A stretch of 64,000 bases of DNA, from positions 1 to 64,000 of the forward strand of contig SNVD02013250.1 of assembly GCA_013180625.2 (NCBI GenBank). The letters run 5' to 3'. Shown here one piece after another: positions 50,264-63,467 of the stretch. This DNA comes from Boswellia sacra. Its lineage: Eukaryota; Streptophyta; Magnoliopsida; Sapindales; Burseraceae. The notes under the pieces were generated by a model. It did not search any database and was not told where the DNA came from. It saw only the letters and a list, made by a program, of their open reading frames with translations. How positions within the stretch are numbered: the first letter of the stretch is position 1; each line of letters opens with the position of its first letter. The position numbers and the translations under genes are program-made.

Positions 50264-53200
50264 GATGACTTCCTGTGTCTCCTTGCAACTATTCTATCTC
50301 ATGTAGCTTTAGCAAACCAATCCCTCAAATCTCTTCCAACGAATCTTTTATCGGGGATAATTGAAAATTTCAAGGCCTTTGGTTTCCACCAGACGTAGAG
50401 GAATGAACAGTGATATTGTTTGTAATCTTGAACTCTCTTATATCAGCTTCTGAAATAGCATGCATTTGTTGTCTTGAAGTTTGTAGAGATCAGCTTATCG
50501 CTCTCGATGCAGAGATGGATAAGAAAGATATAATATTAAATGATTCAAGTATAACTTATGAAATACTGAGATTACAAATACTTCATAATTGGGGTTATGA
50601 AAAGTTTTTCTGCTTTATCATTATTAGCAACTTTAATGACAACAGTACAAACTGCATATTTTGCTGCAGTGGTGGAAGTGCAGAGAAACTACAGTAGCAA
50701 ATGATGTAACTAGAAAGTTCTGTAATGTCACTGCCAATGGTATTTGCTTTTCGGGTGATCTCAATGACATGAGACTCCAGTTATTGCTTGCCTGATTAAA
50801 ATAATTAATTTCTGCTATCAAATTATACATTATGAAGAATATTTTTCTGTGACAATGATTTTGTTTGCAACTATGGTTTTTTTTAAAAAAAAAAAAGATT
50901 TTATGGGTCGGATATCTTTAGTGAGTAATACGAAACTCGTACTTCTTCGAACATTCCATGATGAATTATTTTGCATATAAATACACACATCATATGCAGG
51001 GTTTTCAATATCAGTGCCAAAATAAAACCTGTAACATCACAATGGTAACTTCTTATTCAATTTTTGATATTATAACTGATATTATTACAAATCTACAGTA
51101 AATTGTTGCTCGTTTATAATGATATGATACAAGTATTCTGGTGCTGTAAGTTGACCCATATTCAAAATTTAAATCAGCAAATTTGGAATTTATAACAAGC
51201 ATATAACAGTATGTGAAGTGCAGTTGTGTAGTGGTGGTGAGTACTGTTTGACAGCAATATATGCAATCTTCCAAAGGTTCACAAGTCACAAACAATGACT
51301 GTTCATCTTTTCGAGTTAAAATGCATGACAATCTGTGGTGTGAAAGTGACAAAACAACATCAGAAAGAGAGGTAGACACCACAACTTTTTCAGGGACATA
51401 ATGATGGCAAGGCCTCAAAATCAGTTTGTATCTGATATAAAGTTGTTATCATCAAACTAAGCCATTGATCTTGTGAAGGCATAATCTATTCAAATATAAA
51501 ATGAAATGAGATGGGGTAGGACCCATTTCCATTCTCTCCACATATGATATGTGTGCATGAACCTTCTCTCACAAGTCTCTAAAATCCTTCACAAAGCAGA
51601 CATCCCATCTTTATCTTTATCAATTTTTACATTGAAGCTGTTTGGGATCTAAACACTTTTTGTAGGAACTTCGTTTGAATTGAATAGATTAATATTTTAT
51701 TTAACAATTTTTCACCAATACCCATTTGTCAGATTTATGAAAATTATTGGATTTGAATAAGCTGAACGTTTCCATCTACAATTTTTTTTAAAATATTATT
51801 CATTTTCTCTAAGAAAGTCTATGAATGAAGGATTCGGAGCACATGCATGTTAGATAATTATATATCCTAGGAAATAGATTGAAATTAGGTACAAAAGGAA
51901 TAAAATTGGTCACTTTTATTATATAAATGGTTTGGAAATCCTACAAAATTTTTTATCTACAAAAAAAAAGTATTTAAAATGATAGACCTCAACCAATAAA
52001 CAAATAAGTATTGACATTGATGTGATATAATTAATAATGAGAACTATAAAATGTCGTCTACGTACATGATATATAGTACAACCAAAAAGTTGTATGTACA
52101 AATTTCAATATCTATAGGGCATGGACCACAGGCAGGACACAAGTCCAGAAAAATGTGGCAAGTAGCTATCTGCAGGTACAACATTCTTTATTCCTAGATT
52201 AAATTGATCTCTATGGTTTGAAGTGGAATTATTTAGTTAAATTATATATGTAAAGACTTGTGTCAAATTTGAAAACGAATTTAACAACTTTTTCTGACTT
52301 CTTAAAACATGATTTTCTTTTTCTAAAAAAATAAATATATGACTACTTGACCAAATTATATATTTACTTGATCAAATTATGACAATGAAGTTTTATCATC
52401 TCAACTAAAAATTAATCGGTGTTCATCGAAGAAAATTAAAGTATATTTCATAATATGTGACATCGTAACACTCAAATATGTTATAAAAACGTTCCAAATA
52501 CTATTCAATTTGAAAAGTTTGAAGTCAATAAGATAAAATATGGTAATCTTCAATTCAACAAACCCTCTTATTTTGGGAAACAAAAAATCACTTGACCGCC
52601 AAGGTTTAGAAAAATTATAAATACCTCCCCTAGAATCTAAACTAATTTGATGAATCTTCATTAATTTCCTGATTATGTAAATTTAAGAAATTATTAAATA
52701 AAAATGTGTAATTATATTATAAGGGAATTAATCAAAATTTACTATATTAATTACACTCCAAGCAGGGTGATAATTCATGTTTGTATGTCGTGCTTATGTT
52801 ATGTTAGGATATAAACTAGTAAAATTTTAGCTAACACGGATATGTTATTCATGTCAAAATTTAAAACAAAGATACAACCTATTTACTAAACATATTATAA
52901 TTACATGACATTAACTCACATAACCTATTTAATTATTTAACATATATATTCTTAACCAATCACATTCTAAGTATTTATTTTAATTAAAATTATCTACTAA
53001 TATGAAAAATTATTAATATAAAAATAATTAAGATAATTTGAATTTGTCATTAAATAGGCTAACTTATTTCTTAATTATTTGTACTTGACACAATATGCTT
53101 AGCTATTTATGCCATTAAGCGGTTGACTTGTTGATCACCCTAAACATATGTCCAACACATCTATTAATCATACCAAGTATTCCAATACTAACACAACCCA

Positions 53201-56200
53201 ATTAATAATCGTGTCAATATTAACCTGTGTTCATATCGTGTTAACATGTCGTATAAAAATTGCTACTACTAACTCTGATGGAGGATCTTGCAATTTTTTG
53301 TCAAACTTTTATGGTCAATTTTATTTCAATTTGCCAAGTTAATATATCATATAATGTGAGAATACATAAGCAGGTAAGTGGAAAATTTTGACATAATACC
53401 ATTATCACGTTGAACTTAGATGCAATTTATATGTTAGATTATAAATTATATACTGATAATAGCTCAATAAACAAGTATCTTATCAACCTCCATCGCTTAG
53501 AGACATTGAGATATGCAAATTAAGGCTTCAAATCTAAAGATGGACCTTTCCATAGCGAATATTTTGGAATTAGAAAAAAACCAAACAAAAAGACAGATTA
53601 ATCAATTGATGTTTCAACGAGGTGGGCCTTGGAAAGATAGATGTGGATGGCTCTGTTTGGAATAATAAGTTGTGGAAGGTGGGGGCAAGTGATTCCCCAA
53701 CCATAACTAGTGGGCTGATTGAATTGCAATATTTCATTTGTATTGTTGCTTTGATACTGACCCATCATGTTTTCCAGCAAATTAACAGGCTGAAAAAAAA
53801 TTGAAGTGACATACATATTGATTAATAAACTAATGTAATAGCATTATCAAATTGGTAATAGTTTTTTAGTTATGTTTAGTTTAGATTGACATTATATCCA
53901 TCTTAATCAACGTCAATATATCGAAAAATTTACCAATTGGCAACAATATTAGATGTCAGAATACAATTTTATTCAAACCTTATAGTCGATATTTTCAATT
54001 GGACAATATTACTAAATCGGTAATATAAAAAATATAAATCATTGTGGTTTAAGATAAAATTAAGAATGTTGTAGAATGTCACAAATTTTGGAAGCTAAAA
54101 CAACAATAAGCATCTTTGTAACAGTGAAGTTTCCTATTTAGGATGCAGATGCCAGAAGCATTGCAATAGGTGTCTTGTTTTCCATGCAGAATAAAATAAA
54201 ATCCAGCCACTTAAATGCTTATAGGGTGACAACAATAATTGAGCACGTATGCATAGATAGAGCTAGCTAGGTCGCAAAAAGTTTCAACATCTGTATCAAA
54301 ATAAAGAATGGCCCAATAAGTGCTTTCGGCTGCAGCCCGGGGCCGATTAGCTAGGCCGACTACTAATTTGCTACAAAATTCGGATGTAAAGGAATCACGA
54401 GAAGTGCTTTTCAAACTTGAATAATGGCCCTGAAGGCTGAAACAATCACCACTTGTTGCTTGATTTTGGGAACAGCTACTATGGCAGTGCTGGGACATCA
54501 ACACACTGTTTGTATATAATATCAGAGCTTATATAATTTTCATATATCTGCTTTGCAGTCCAAGTGCAATGCTCCATTCTTAACGTGCGATTCAATCAAA
54601 TTCCCAAAAAACATATAATGAAATATTTTTACTTGTCGTTTCTTCATTTTTGTCTTTTTTGGTTGGTGGATAGTGGATTTGATGTAGTTGTTTTAGATGT
54701 TAATCTATTAATGAGCAAACATTATTGATGGAATATTTATGAACTTAATATCTTGATAAGTTCATAAAAGATATTTAATTTAGGTAAAGAGGTGAAATCT
54801 ATGTTCATGCATCACGTTTAGATTGTATATATCAATTGGCTTAGGCAATTGTTTGGTACCTAATACCAAAATGGATATTAATATTCTTATTTTCCATTTT
54901 AGGCAATAATCTATTTGTTCAGTTGGATTCTCTTTTTCTATTTCAAGTCTTTGATTTGCTTTGCTCTGCTTTGTGAGGGGGAATCAGCCAATAATTTACT
55001 GATCAAGCACATCTAAAGCAGTACGTACTCTAACATTACGTACGTAATGAGCATATTTTGGTTTAAATCAAATTTTTTAGTATTTATTCGAATTTCATAT
55101 ATATATATATATATATTAATTGAAAATGTCTTACTAAACTGGATGCATCAATTAATTTAAACCAAAATGAACAAATACCCATCGACAAAATCAACCAGAC
55201 TGCTAAGATTTGGGCAAACTACTTCAAATCTAAGAGAATTTGAAAGTTAACAGTTTAAACTTTATATTCTAATAAAAAAATTTTAGCATCAATACGCACT
55301 AAAATAATATTATAATACATTAGAAGTAAGGATCAAAGTGTTTGTTTCAGAAGCCTTTTTTATATATTTCCTAGTTAACCCCAAACTTCAAGAGAGTCCA
55401 TAATTTCTCCTAAAGAATATTTTGTAATTTAAATTTGGATGAGCTTTGTATAACAAAATTATATGTATGTGTTACACAAGAAGTACTTAGAATATGTTTT
55501 TTCAAAAGTTTGAGTACATTATTCAATAGTAAGAACTAATAATATCAAGTAGCTAAATCAATAATGGTTGACTAATTAATTTTCAAATAAAGACTTGGAC
55601 TTTATAAAAAAAAAAGTCTAATTAAATGATAGAATTGACATTGTTCAATGTTTCTTCATAGAATAATGTGCGACCTTATGGGATTGACATATCACACGTT
55701 TTTGGACTCGTATCTACCTAGTGATAACGTTTAGCTTTGTTTAGTTTGTATAATTATAATGTTCTCAAGCGAATACCAATGCCTTGATCAACCATTAACT
55801 AATCCAAGAGTTATTAACGGTCGTCTATGATGACTTGTAAGAAAATTATTTTCAAATACTAAATATTAAAAATAATATTATTTCATTTCTATTTTACCAA
55901 AAATATATAATAAATAATTATGAAATATTACCTAATGGGTTAGGTAATTTTTCAATTGATATTAGTTAAAATCTTTTTCTGAGACTATAGCTATAATAAA
56001 ATGAAAATTTAGACCAACCAAAGAAATGCAACAAGCCCATTGGGAGAAATATGGGTATTTGGTGCAGCACCACGATGGCTGATCCAAATAGTTTTTAGTT
56101 TGACCCACTGAGACTGGAAGAAATTTGGTATTGATTTAGCAATTTTATGACCATCATTAAGATAAAGTGTGAGATTTTGCTTTTAATTTTCTTAGAGGAA

Positions 56201-58047
56201 ATTCTATCATTACCATACTCATGGATTAGCAAAACACGTACTCTCAACATTTTTATTATAAGAATATATGAGAAGTGGAATATGATTAATTTATGAGGCT
56301 CAACAAGTAATTAATTGTACAATGTACACAAATATATAAATGTAAAATACTTGAGGTGGCTTCGCCTTGTTCTTATGAATTAAAAGATGATGACATAGAT
56401 GGGATGGCATATACATACATATATAAATAGGAAATGAAGGCATGTGATGTGTTAACATCAATTAGGTCAATTTCCAACTAGCTTCCAAAGTTGTGAAAGT
56501 CGGATGAAATGTACTTATTCCCAATTCCTACAAACAATAATTCCAAGAATCCTTTTGCGTCATCGCCAATATCCCTCCATTCCTCTACGCCACCTTCCAC
56601 ATGATTTCATTATCATCTTCCACGCCTTTCACTTTCACCTCCTTTCATCATGGGATCCCCATTCAACACTTCCTCCACATCTTTATTTTTTACTATGATT
56701 AATAACTTTAGAATCGAATGTGCTTGCTCAACTGTAGCAAGTTATCCGAAGAACAATTACATTAAAAAGGAGGATGTTGTTAAAACATGAAAAGACACCA
56801 AATTTCACTGTGAGTGGATTTAGATAAACTTTCAATACAATTTTCCCTGTAGTAGTGTAGGAACAAAATAGTTGAAAATTTTCATACCACTTTAGTTGCC
56901 TTTGATGTTGGTGGAAAAATGATCACAAATTAGATATACTTATGGAATAATTTTTTGTAATATCAATAGAATCTTTTTCAATTATAAAAAACAACTTCAA
57001 TAAAATTCTCACCTTCTTCAGCATTATCAACAATATCTTTTGATTCAAGCTTAGCCTCAAGATCAATCTCACTTGCATATGTTATAAATCCCCATCTCAT
57101 TAATTTTTTTTTTTTCAATTTGATATATATATATATATGTGTGTGAAGTTGCTAGGCGAAGCATCATGTGGAGAATTATATATCTGGATTCTTAAATCAA
57201 AATTAATGAATATTCTTTAGATTTCAATTTCTTAGAATTTATATTCTATTGTTGACTATAATTAATATGATGTTATTATATTAAGCATTTACCAGATCCT
57301 CTGATGTTCTTGTGACGTAGGGAATGGGCTAACTAACCTCTTCAACTTAAGGATTCTACTTTTGTTGAATCTAATGTAAATAGTTTGGTCAAATTATCTA
57401 ATAATATAAAAAAATAAGGGTTGAAAGGACAAATTAATAAGATTTGAATATAATATTTATTATTACTCAAAAAAACATAATTATGGTATATTTTAGCTTT
57501 GATAGTTATATTTGGAAATGTTACATAAAAATAAAAGAATAAGGTTTGTGACAAAGACAAGTCAATGTTATTAAAAAAGAGAAAATAAAAAATAAAAACA
57601 TTACTTCTTACTAATTATATCTTTAGATTTTTCTTAGATGATAATAAAATAAAGAGAGTATATATTCTTCAAATATAAGTTGAAAAATAGATAATCAATC
57701 CGTTATAAGCATATTAAAAAAATAACAATAATATTATTATAAATTTTGGGCTCTCAATTCCGATAACATAACCTTGATTTCGTTTGTTTTCTTTTCAACC
57801 ATAGTGGATACATAGCGCTAAAAAAATTAGGAAACGAATATTTGTAATGTAGGAAAATTAGTTTTATTGTATTTCTATTAATTAATATGATGTTTACAAA
57901 ACCACAAACCATTCTCATGTGGTATTGAATAATAAATTATAGCTTCCTTTAAGGAGAAACTAAATTGTATAGAAGTAATTTATAATGAGAGAGGGGGAGA
58001 GAGAGAAAAAATACAATAACTTGTAAATTACACATCAATTAAGGTCT
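50264..58047. other. Long intergenic region without a supported gene
   Basis: About 7.8 kb, AT-rich. The first few hundred bases should contain the promoter and leader of the receptor kinase. Short frames at 51053-51418, 53598-53816, 54211-54504 and 56504-56698 have no motif or repeat homologue here. TATATAAATAGG near 56423 resembles a plant TATA box, but no convincing coding region follows. Short AT or AT/GT runs lie near 55098 and 57123. I saw no transposon ends. Confidence 0.45.
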
Positions 58048-58962
58048 TCAGTAGATCTCAAAACCAGAGAGGTCGAAGGAACTCCAATTATCGCTTATTA
58101 AATTTGCAGAAGCCAGTAGCTGATCATTGGCCGGAAATGAATCAAAATCCTGCGATTGGAACACTGATTGCCAAGTAAAATTAGGCAAATTAGTCGTGGC
58201 GTCGTCAGCCCACGATACATCTTGGACAACTTCATCATTCAACAAAGTTTGCAGGCCAAATGCAGCATTCATGTCACTTTCCAGGAACTCCTGAGCTCTC
58301 TGCTCCTCTTCTCCTTGCTTCTCTTCCACTAGAACTTGATAAAATGCTTCCGGGAAATTTGCATCTCCGTTAACAATATTATGATGATGATGATCCGCTG
58401 GCTTCTGGCATTCGATCATCCCATCATTTTGCCGGCTATCCGCCGTCAAAGAATTCGAAACGTTATCTGATTCTTGAGGAACGAACTGATCAGGATTATC
58501 AGAAGTCGGACTGTTGTTCAGGAACTTGGCGAAAACAACAGCCATGTCAATATCCGACCCACTTGGTTGAGAAGCTGAGTCAGCATCAGAGGAACAAGCC
58601 CTGGAAGCGGTCTGTCCATTATCAAAACTATTAAAACTCTTACTATGATTCACCGCAACACGTTCGTTCTGAGAAAGCCTGGAAGCAGCAGACTTGGGTC
58701 GCCGATTTTTGCGAGAGCCACCACCAACAGGAACATTCCTCAAAGACCCTCCTTTGGTCCAGTACCTTCTGCAGCCTTTGCAGAAGTACCTAGGCTGGGA
58801 CAAGCTATAGTTGTTGTAGTAACAAAATTTGGTGTTGGAAGACGCACAACGAGGACAATTGGGAGCAAGTTCAACGTTGGATTTCCATTTCCTGTCCATG
58901 GCTGGCAATGGCATGGGAGGGCAGTGCAGGATTTGGTGATCACTAGCTCCTGTGAACATCAT
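58048..58962 (-). CDS. Dof zinc-finger transcription factor
   Basis: A single-exon frame of 304 residues. The Dof domain spans about 34-88: C36-x2-C39-x21-C61-x2-C64 within [20 protein letters not shown], then [18 protein letters not shown] and a basic tail [11 protein letters not shown]. Dof proteins bind AAAG-containing promoter sites as plant-specific regulators. After a serine- and asparagine-rich linker comes [13 protein letters not shown], resembling a motif that I recall from Arabidopsis DOF3.5, then a histidine run, an acidic glutamine/glutamate patch and a tryptophan-rich C-terminus ([21 protein letters not shown]) that may activate transcription. The DOF3.5-like assignment is tentative. 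The start is the first of two adjacent ATGs. There are no signs of damage. Confidence 0.95.
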   Translation of the reverse strand: MMFTGASDHQILHCPPMPLPAMDRKWKSNVELAPNCPRCASSNTKFCYYNNYSLSQPRYFCKGCRRYWTKGGSLRNVPVGGGSRKNRRPKSAASRLSQNERVAVNHSKSFNSFDNGQTASRACSSDADSASQPSGSDIDMAVVFAKFLNNSPTSDNPDQFVPQESDNVSNSLTADSRQNDGMIECQKPADHHHHNIVNGDANFPEAFYQVLVEEKQGEEEQRAQEFLESDMNAAFGLQTLLNDEVVQDVSWADDATTNLPNFTWQSVFQSQDFDSFPANDQLLASANLISDNWSSFDLSGFEIY

Positions 58963-59051
58963 TTTCTTTGCAAGACTATAACAAATTTAGTCTTTTGTAA
59001 CTTAGTTAGGGAAAGATGATCAGAAATATTAATGGAGTGAGTCAATGGGAG

Positions 59052-59058
59052 TTATAAG
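59052..59058 (-). promoter_or_regulatory. Probable TATA box of the Dof gene
   Basis: The minus strand reads CTTATAACTCC about 90 bases upstream of the start codon. Transcription starting some 30 bases downstream would give a leader of about 60 bases. This is based on position and sequence only. Confidence 0.4.
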
Positions 59059-59062
59059 AGGT

Positions 59063-59907
59063 GTGTGAGAGGGAGTGAGGAATTGCGGAGATTGTGAGTT
59101 GTATTTGGTATTAAACGTGGGCGGTTGCCGAGCCGTCAGGGCCAAGAAAGTGGGTGCTCGTGACTCGTGCGTGCGTGCGTGCAGGGGTGTGGTGTAAAAA
59201 TGTGGTGAACTTAACTGTTCAATTGGCGGATTGATCGTAGTTTCTATGGTCTCATGTGGCATTTCTTCATTTGGGACTTGTAGAGAGTGATTGATGTTGA
59301 TAAGTCAAACCTTCCTGGTTGTTATCTTTTGTGCACAATGAACATTTTCGAATTGACCATCATACCCTTTCTAGTATATTCATTTACTACTACCTTCTAA
59401 CCTGTTAATTGTTAATTTTTTTTTAATAATTCACATAAATAACCACAATTAGAGGTGTGGTGTTTTGAAATTTAGCAAAATTCTATTTTTTTTCTAATTC
59501 ACTAACCAACTGAATTGGCAAGTGATAGTGCAACCCTGCAGACACTCATTGTCAAAAAAATATATTTCAGTGCATTCACAACTCATTCATAAGGATATTT
59601 TAGCCCTTAACATTGACTTAACTAAATGATAAAAAATAATATTAAACTTACCAAAAATTAAAACAATCCATATACGTCTTTACATTTTTTTAAATTTTAG
59701 TGAAAATAAATTATACTATGATTTATGTAAAGTAATAGTAAAGCTCTATATAATATTAATATCACAGATAGTTTTAACAAATCATCAAAAGGGTTGTGCA
59801 CTTAAATTTTCTTAAAAAATATTTAAGTAATTTTTAATTCAATATTTTCAATGTGCTTTTTTATATAAAATATGAAATTAAATGTGTGTTTTGATTAAAA
59901 GTAATGT
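59063..59907. other. Upstream region of the Dof gene
   Basis: A relatively GC-rich stretch at 59100-59260 contains a GTGC-type short repeat (GTGCGTGCGTGCGTGC near 59167). The rest is AT-rich. No coding sequence is supported. It probably includes regulatory DNA for the Dof gene. Confidence 0.4.
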
Positions 59908-61213
59908 TAGGTATACAACTAAATTGTATAATCTACTTATACCCCCAACATTTTCAGATGTCGTCACATAACCCCCAACGTTACTCAACGGTTCCGTCAA
60001 GCTGTCACATCTCTTACTACACATTACAAAATGACTATTTTGCCCTTTAATTTGTGCAGACCGGATATAAAATGTCAACTGACCAGAATGCCAATATATT
60101 ATGATAAATAATGCAGAAACGATAGTTTTGATGTGTGTTTGGACCGAAGGATTGTATAATTAATGTTATATTGAATATTATACGAGGTTGAGTAAATTTT
60201 ATAATATGTTTGATCAAATACTCAACAATACTACATCTGTTAAAAGATTGAATTGAATTAAATTAATTTTTTAAATTAAATAAAAATAATTAATAAATAG
60301 TATTATGTTAATTTTAATTAAAAACAAAAATTTATAAATTAAGACTAACAACTAATTTGAAAAAAATACATATTATAAAAATGGTAAAAATATAAAATTA
60401 CAAGTCAGATTTTAACAAAGGGAATTAGAACTGAATAAATAAGTTAAAAAAAAGAAATAGGTTCTTATTTCGTAATAAATACAAACCATTTTCTCTCTAT
60501 CTCTCTTCTCTTTCTTCTCTCTTTTACTTTCCCATTCTGTACGTCTCTTTTTTTGGTGTTTCAAGTTGCAGCTCTCATCTCTTCTTCTCTGCTTTCTTCT
60601 ATTTGTACTTTTTTTTTCTTCATATCAAACTTCAACTGCCCTGCCAAGCCGTACACGCCTGCCTCCAGCCTAATACCCAGCCCAATTCACTACACCCAGA
60701 GCCACCACCCGAAGGCCGAATCCATCACCCAATGCCAAACAACAATAATCTCTCTTATTTGATTTCCAGATCAGAAAAAAAAAAAATGAACAGTTAATTA
60801 AAGTGCTCTCCTGCATTTACCATCATGGGCGTTTCGGGTGGGATTTTGTATAGTGTTAGTGGGTAGTTTGATTTGTACGTTGGGGGCACAAAGACTTTGA
60901 TGGGTTTGGGTTTCTTGCTAGGTGATTTCCATGGGTTTCTATCGGCAGTGATGTTTTTTATTTGTTTCAATTGAAATAGAACTGGATTTGAGTTGGAGAT
61001 TCAGGTTAAATCCATTGGCAGTGATGTTTTAATTGAAATGGAATTGGATTTGAGGACTCCAGATATTTTAGACTATGTGAAATTACTTTGCTAACCATCC
61101 TTTTGAAAGCTTAACGGAACGGCAAGTAACATTGGGGGGTTATATGATTGTTTCTGAAAATGTGCGGGCTCCAGGATTTTCTCAAACATTGGGGGGTTCG
61201 CTGATATATCCCC
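59908..61213. mobile_element. Inverted-repeat element of about 1.3 kb (non-autonomous)
   Basis: The left arm (about 59925-60010) contains ACATAACCCCCAACGTTACT and CAACGGTTCCGTCAAGCT. The right arm (about 61115-61210) holds the inverse: AGCTTAACGGAACGG, GTAACATTGGGGGGTTATAT and a further AACATTGGGGGGTT. Arms of about 90 bases enclose AT-rich DNA and a pyrimidine-rich segment (60485-60615). There is no transposase. Target duplications could not be placed because the outer ends are unclear. Confidence 0.6.
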
Positions 61214-61398
61214 AATTTTTTTATAAACGTCACAATGAACAAGCTCAATGATGGGCTTGGTAAGAAACTATAAATGGGTATTTTAGTCATTGAACAGGAC
61301 TAAAGAAAGAGAAGTCGGCAGGAATGGACTTAATACACTGCACTTTACTCGTGAGAATTAATGAAATGGAAGGGCTAACGTCGCGGCATGTTGCACCC

Positions 61399-61600
61399 CA
61401 CGTGCCTGATGGGCTACGTGGCGCGCCTTCTTTCCTTTCATTTCCTTAAATTTTACAAACTTCATTAATTCCTCAATCATTCATCATCATCACCACCTTG
61501 ATCTTAGGTGACGGTTGATTTTTGCTACGCGTCATCCTCGATTTTAGTTAATGAACCCTCATTTCCCTGGTCAATGTATCCTATTAGTCTCCTCTTTATA
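61399..61600 (+). promoter_or_regulatory. Candidate orphan promoter: G-box, ABRE-like core and TATA
   Basis: CACGTG lies at 61399-61404 and ACGTGGC at 61416-61422, in a small GC-rich island. TTTATA at 61595-61600 follows with plant-promoter-like spacing. No coding frame follows on the plus strand, so a transcript would be non-coding or the site is fortuitous. Confidence 0.25.
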
Positions 61601-61639
61601 GACAAATCCCATGAAAGTTAGCTGCTAGTATAGTAGCTA

Positions 61640-63467
61640 CAGAGTAATATACCGTATATGCTTCTCAAAAGGTTTTATTTAGTTAAAGAACTAAGACATT
61701 TATTTGATTGATAAAATTATTGATTATTGAGTAAAACTATTTTTACAAATTTTTCATGCAAGCTAATATGGTATAATATAGTTACATAAACAAATACAAA
61801 TTAATAATAATTTATATTAATTAATATAGATAATGTGATGATCATGTAATGATGACACATTAGTTTGTATTTGGTAGTCTATATAAATAGTTTGTAGGTG
61901 TAGTATGACTCTTGATTTTTTTCAATAATTATTAAAATATTGTGAAATATGTCAATTTAATGACTATTAATAACCGATCTAATTTAATAATTCACATAAT
62001 GTAATTAACTAACCAAAGTACAAAAAAATATTATTTAAATCGTTTTTTTAAATGAATAATATTTTCAACAATAGAATAAGGTTTTTCCTTGTTCGAACAA
62101 TACATTTATTATAGTTAGTGAAGATGAGTTTAAGTTGATTCTATGAACTTTAATTAATTAGGTTTATGTAGATACGTTCATGCGTATAGATTTAGAAAAA
62201 TAAGATTGTGAGGATTAAAAAAAAGAAATTGTGAAGGTCACTTGTCATACATGAACCATATTCTCATATGATTTGTTTTAATATATGGGAGTAATTTAAT
62301 AATAGGTAAAGATGCATTTTATAGAAGACTTTCCATCAACTCAGTTCCCAAAAACCTCCTGAAAAATATATGTGGTTTGTAATTGTTGCTTGTTATGTCA
62401 TTTTCTGCAAGCAAGAGAATATAGAAAGCACAAACCTTGCTCATTTCTCGTTTCACAAAGTCCTCGTCTAATTATTTTCCCATTAAACACTTCCTTTTCC
62501 TCATTTCAATTTGCACCAAAACCGACGGTAAGATGATAATGTCACAATAGCATAGCAAAAGAGAAATTAATCAACTTGGGCATAGACAGCTATCAATAGG
62601 TCACATTAATTTTTTGTTTGATTCAATCTGAAAATAACATTTTTCAATCACATGGCTTAGGTTTCGTGAAAGCTATGTGAAGAAGTAGAGGATTAGTAGC
62701 TTCCACGTTTCAATTTCTTCTCATCCATTGCAACTTTACATTATTGCTCATTTACTCACCTAAGCTAACCCAGATTGCATGGCCTTCTTCTCCCCTTAAA
62801 CATCATGTGTTCTATATGTAAATATCACATGGAAATAATGAGGAAATATTAATGACAGTGAAGTGCACTATGGATATTGAGCCCACTTAGAATATGCGGT
62901 GTGAAGAGATCGAAAGCTCTAAACTTATCTAATTAGTTTATTTTTCTTATGTAGTGGAATAGTAGGTTCTCGAATATAAATGTTCGCGATAAATATTAAA
63001 TAATAATGTAAACATGTGTTTTCCATACATTATATATCTTATTGGTTTCATGTTTTATTTTGTTTTTTTGTTTTGTTTTATCTGTTTATATGCTTTTATT
63101 TCTTTAATCTATGGAAACAAAATCTTAGCCATCGTTTGAATGTAATGAAATTGTTTAACAAAGGGTTAACTATTGAATGTCGTAATAGAGCTAAATAAAG
63201 CATGTTATCAACAAAATTAACACAAGAGGAAAAGTTTCAATTAATCAAACGGAAATCTGTATTTGAATTTGAACTTTTGATTACTTCTCAAGTACATTAT
63301 AAGCATAAAAGTAAGGATTTGCAAGTTCCAAAAACCATAACAATATCGAGTAGTTTCAAAGATTTCTAAACTTGTCTAATTAATTTTTGGTTTTTAGTAA
63401 ACCATTTCTTCTCAGGCGTGGATACCAATAGTTTTTATTCTAGATCGACAAAGTTAGAATTACAAGG
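61640..63467. other. Intergenic DNA downstream of the PGG gene
   Basis: AT-rich, with no supported coding frame. The end next to 63467 should contain the 3' untranslated region of the PGG-type gene. Confidence 0.45.

Noticed and set aside
51053..51418. Minus-strand frame of 121 codons
   Set aside because: No recognisable motif, AT-rich second half and no promoter or splice context. Treated as chance.
54211..54504. Minus-strand frame of 97 codons, serine- and cysteine-rich
   Set aside because: No signal peptide at its start, no known cysteine spacing and no repeat homologue. Not supported as a gene.
56423..56700. TATA-like box followed by a 64-codon proline- and histidine-rich frame
   Set aside because: The TATA sequence is good, but the frame is low complexity and overlapped by equally open frames.
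58645..59019. Plus-strand frame of 124 codons opposite the Dof domain
   Set aside because: It is the antisense of the conserved zinc-finger region, and its residues have no family pattern.
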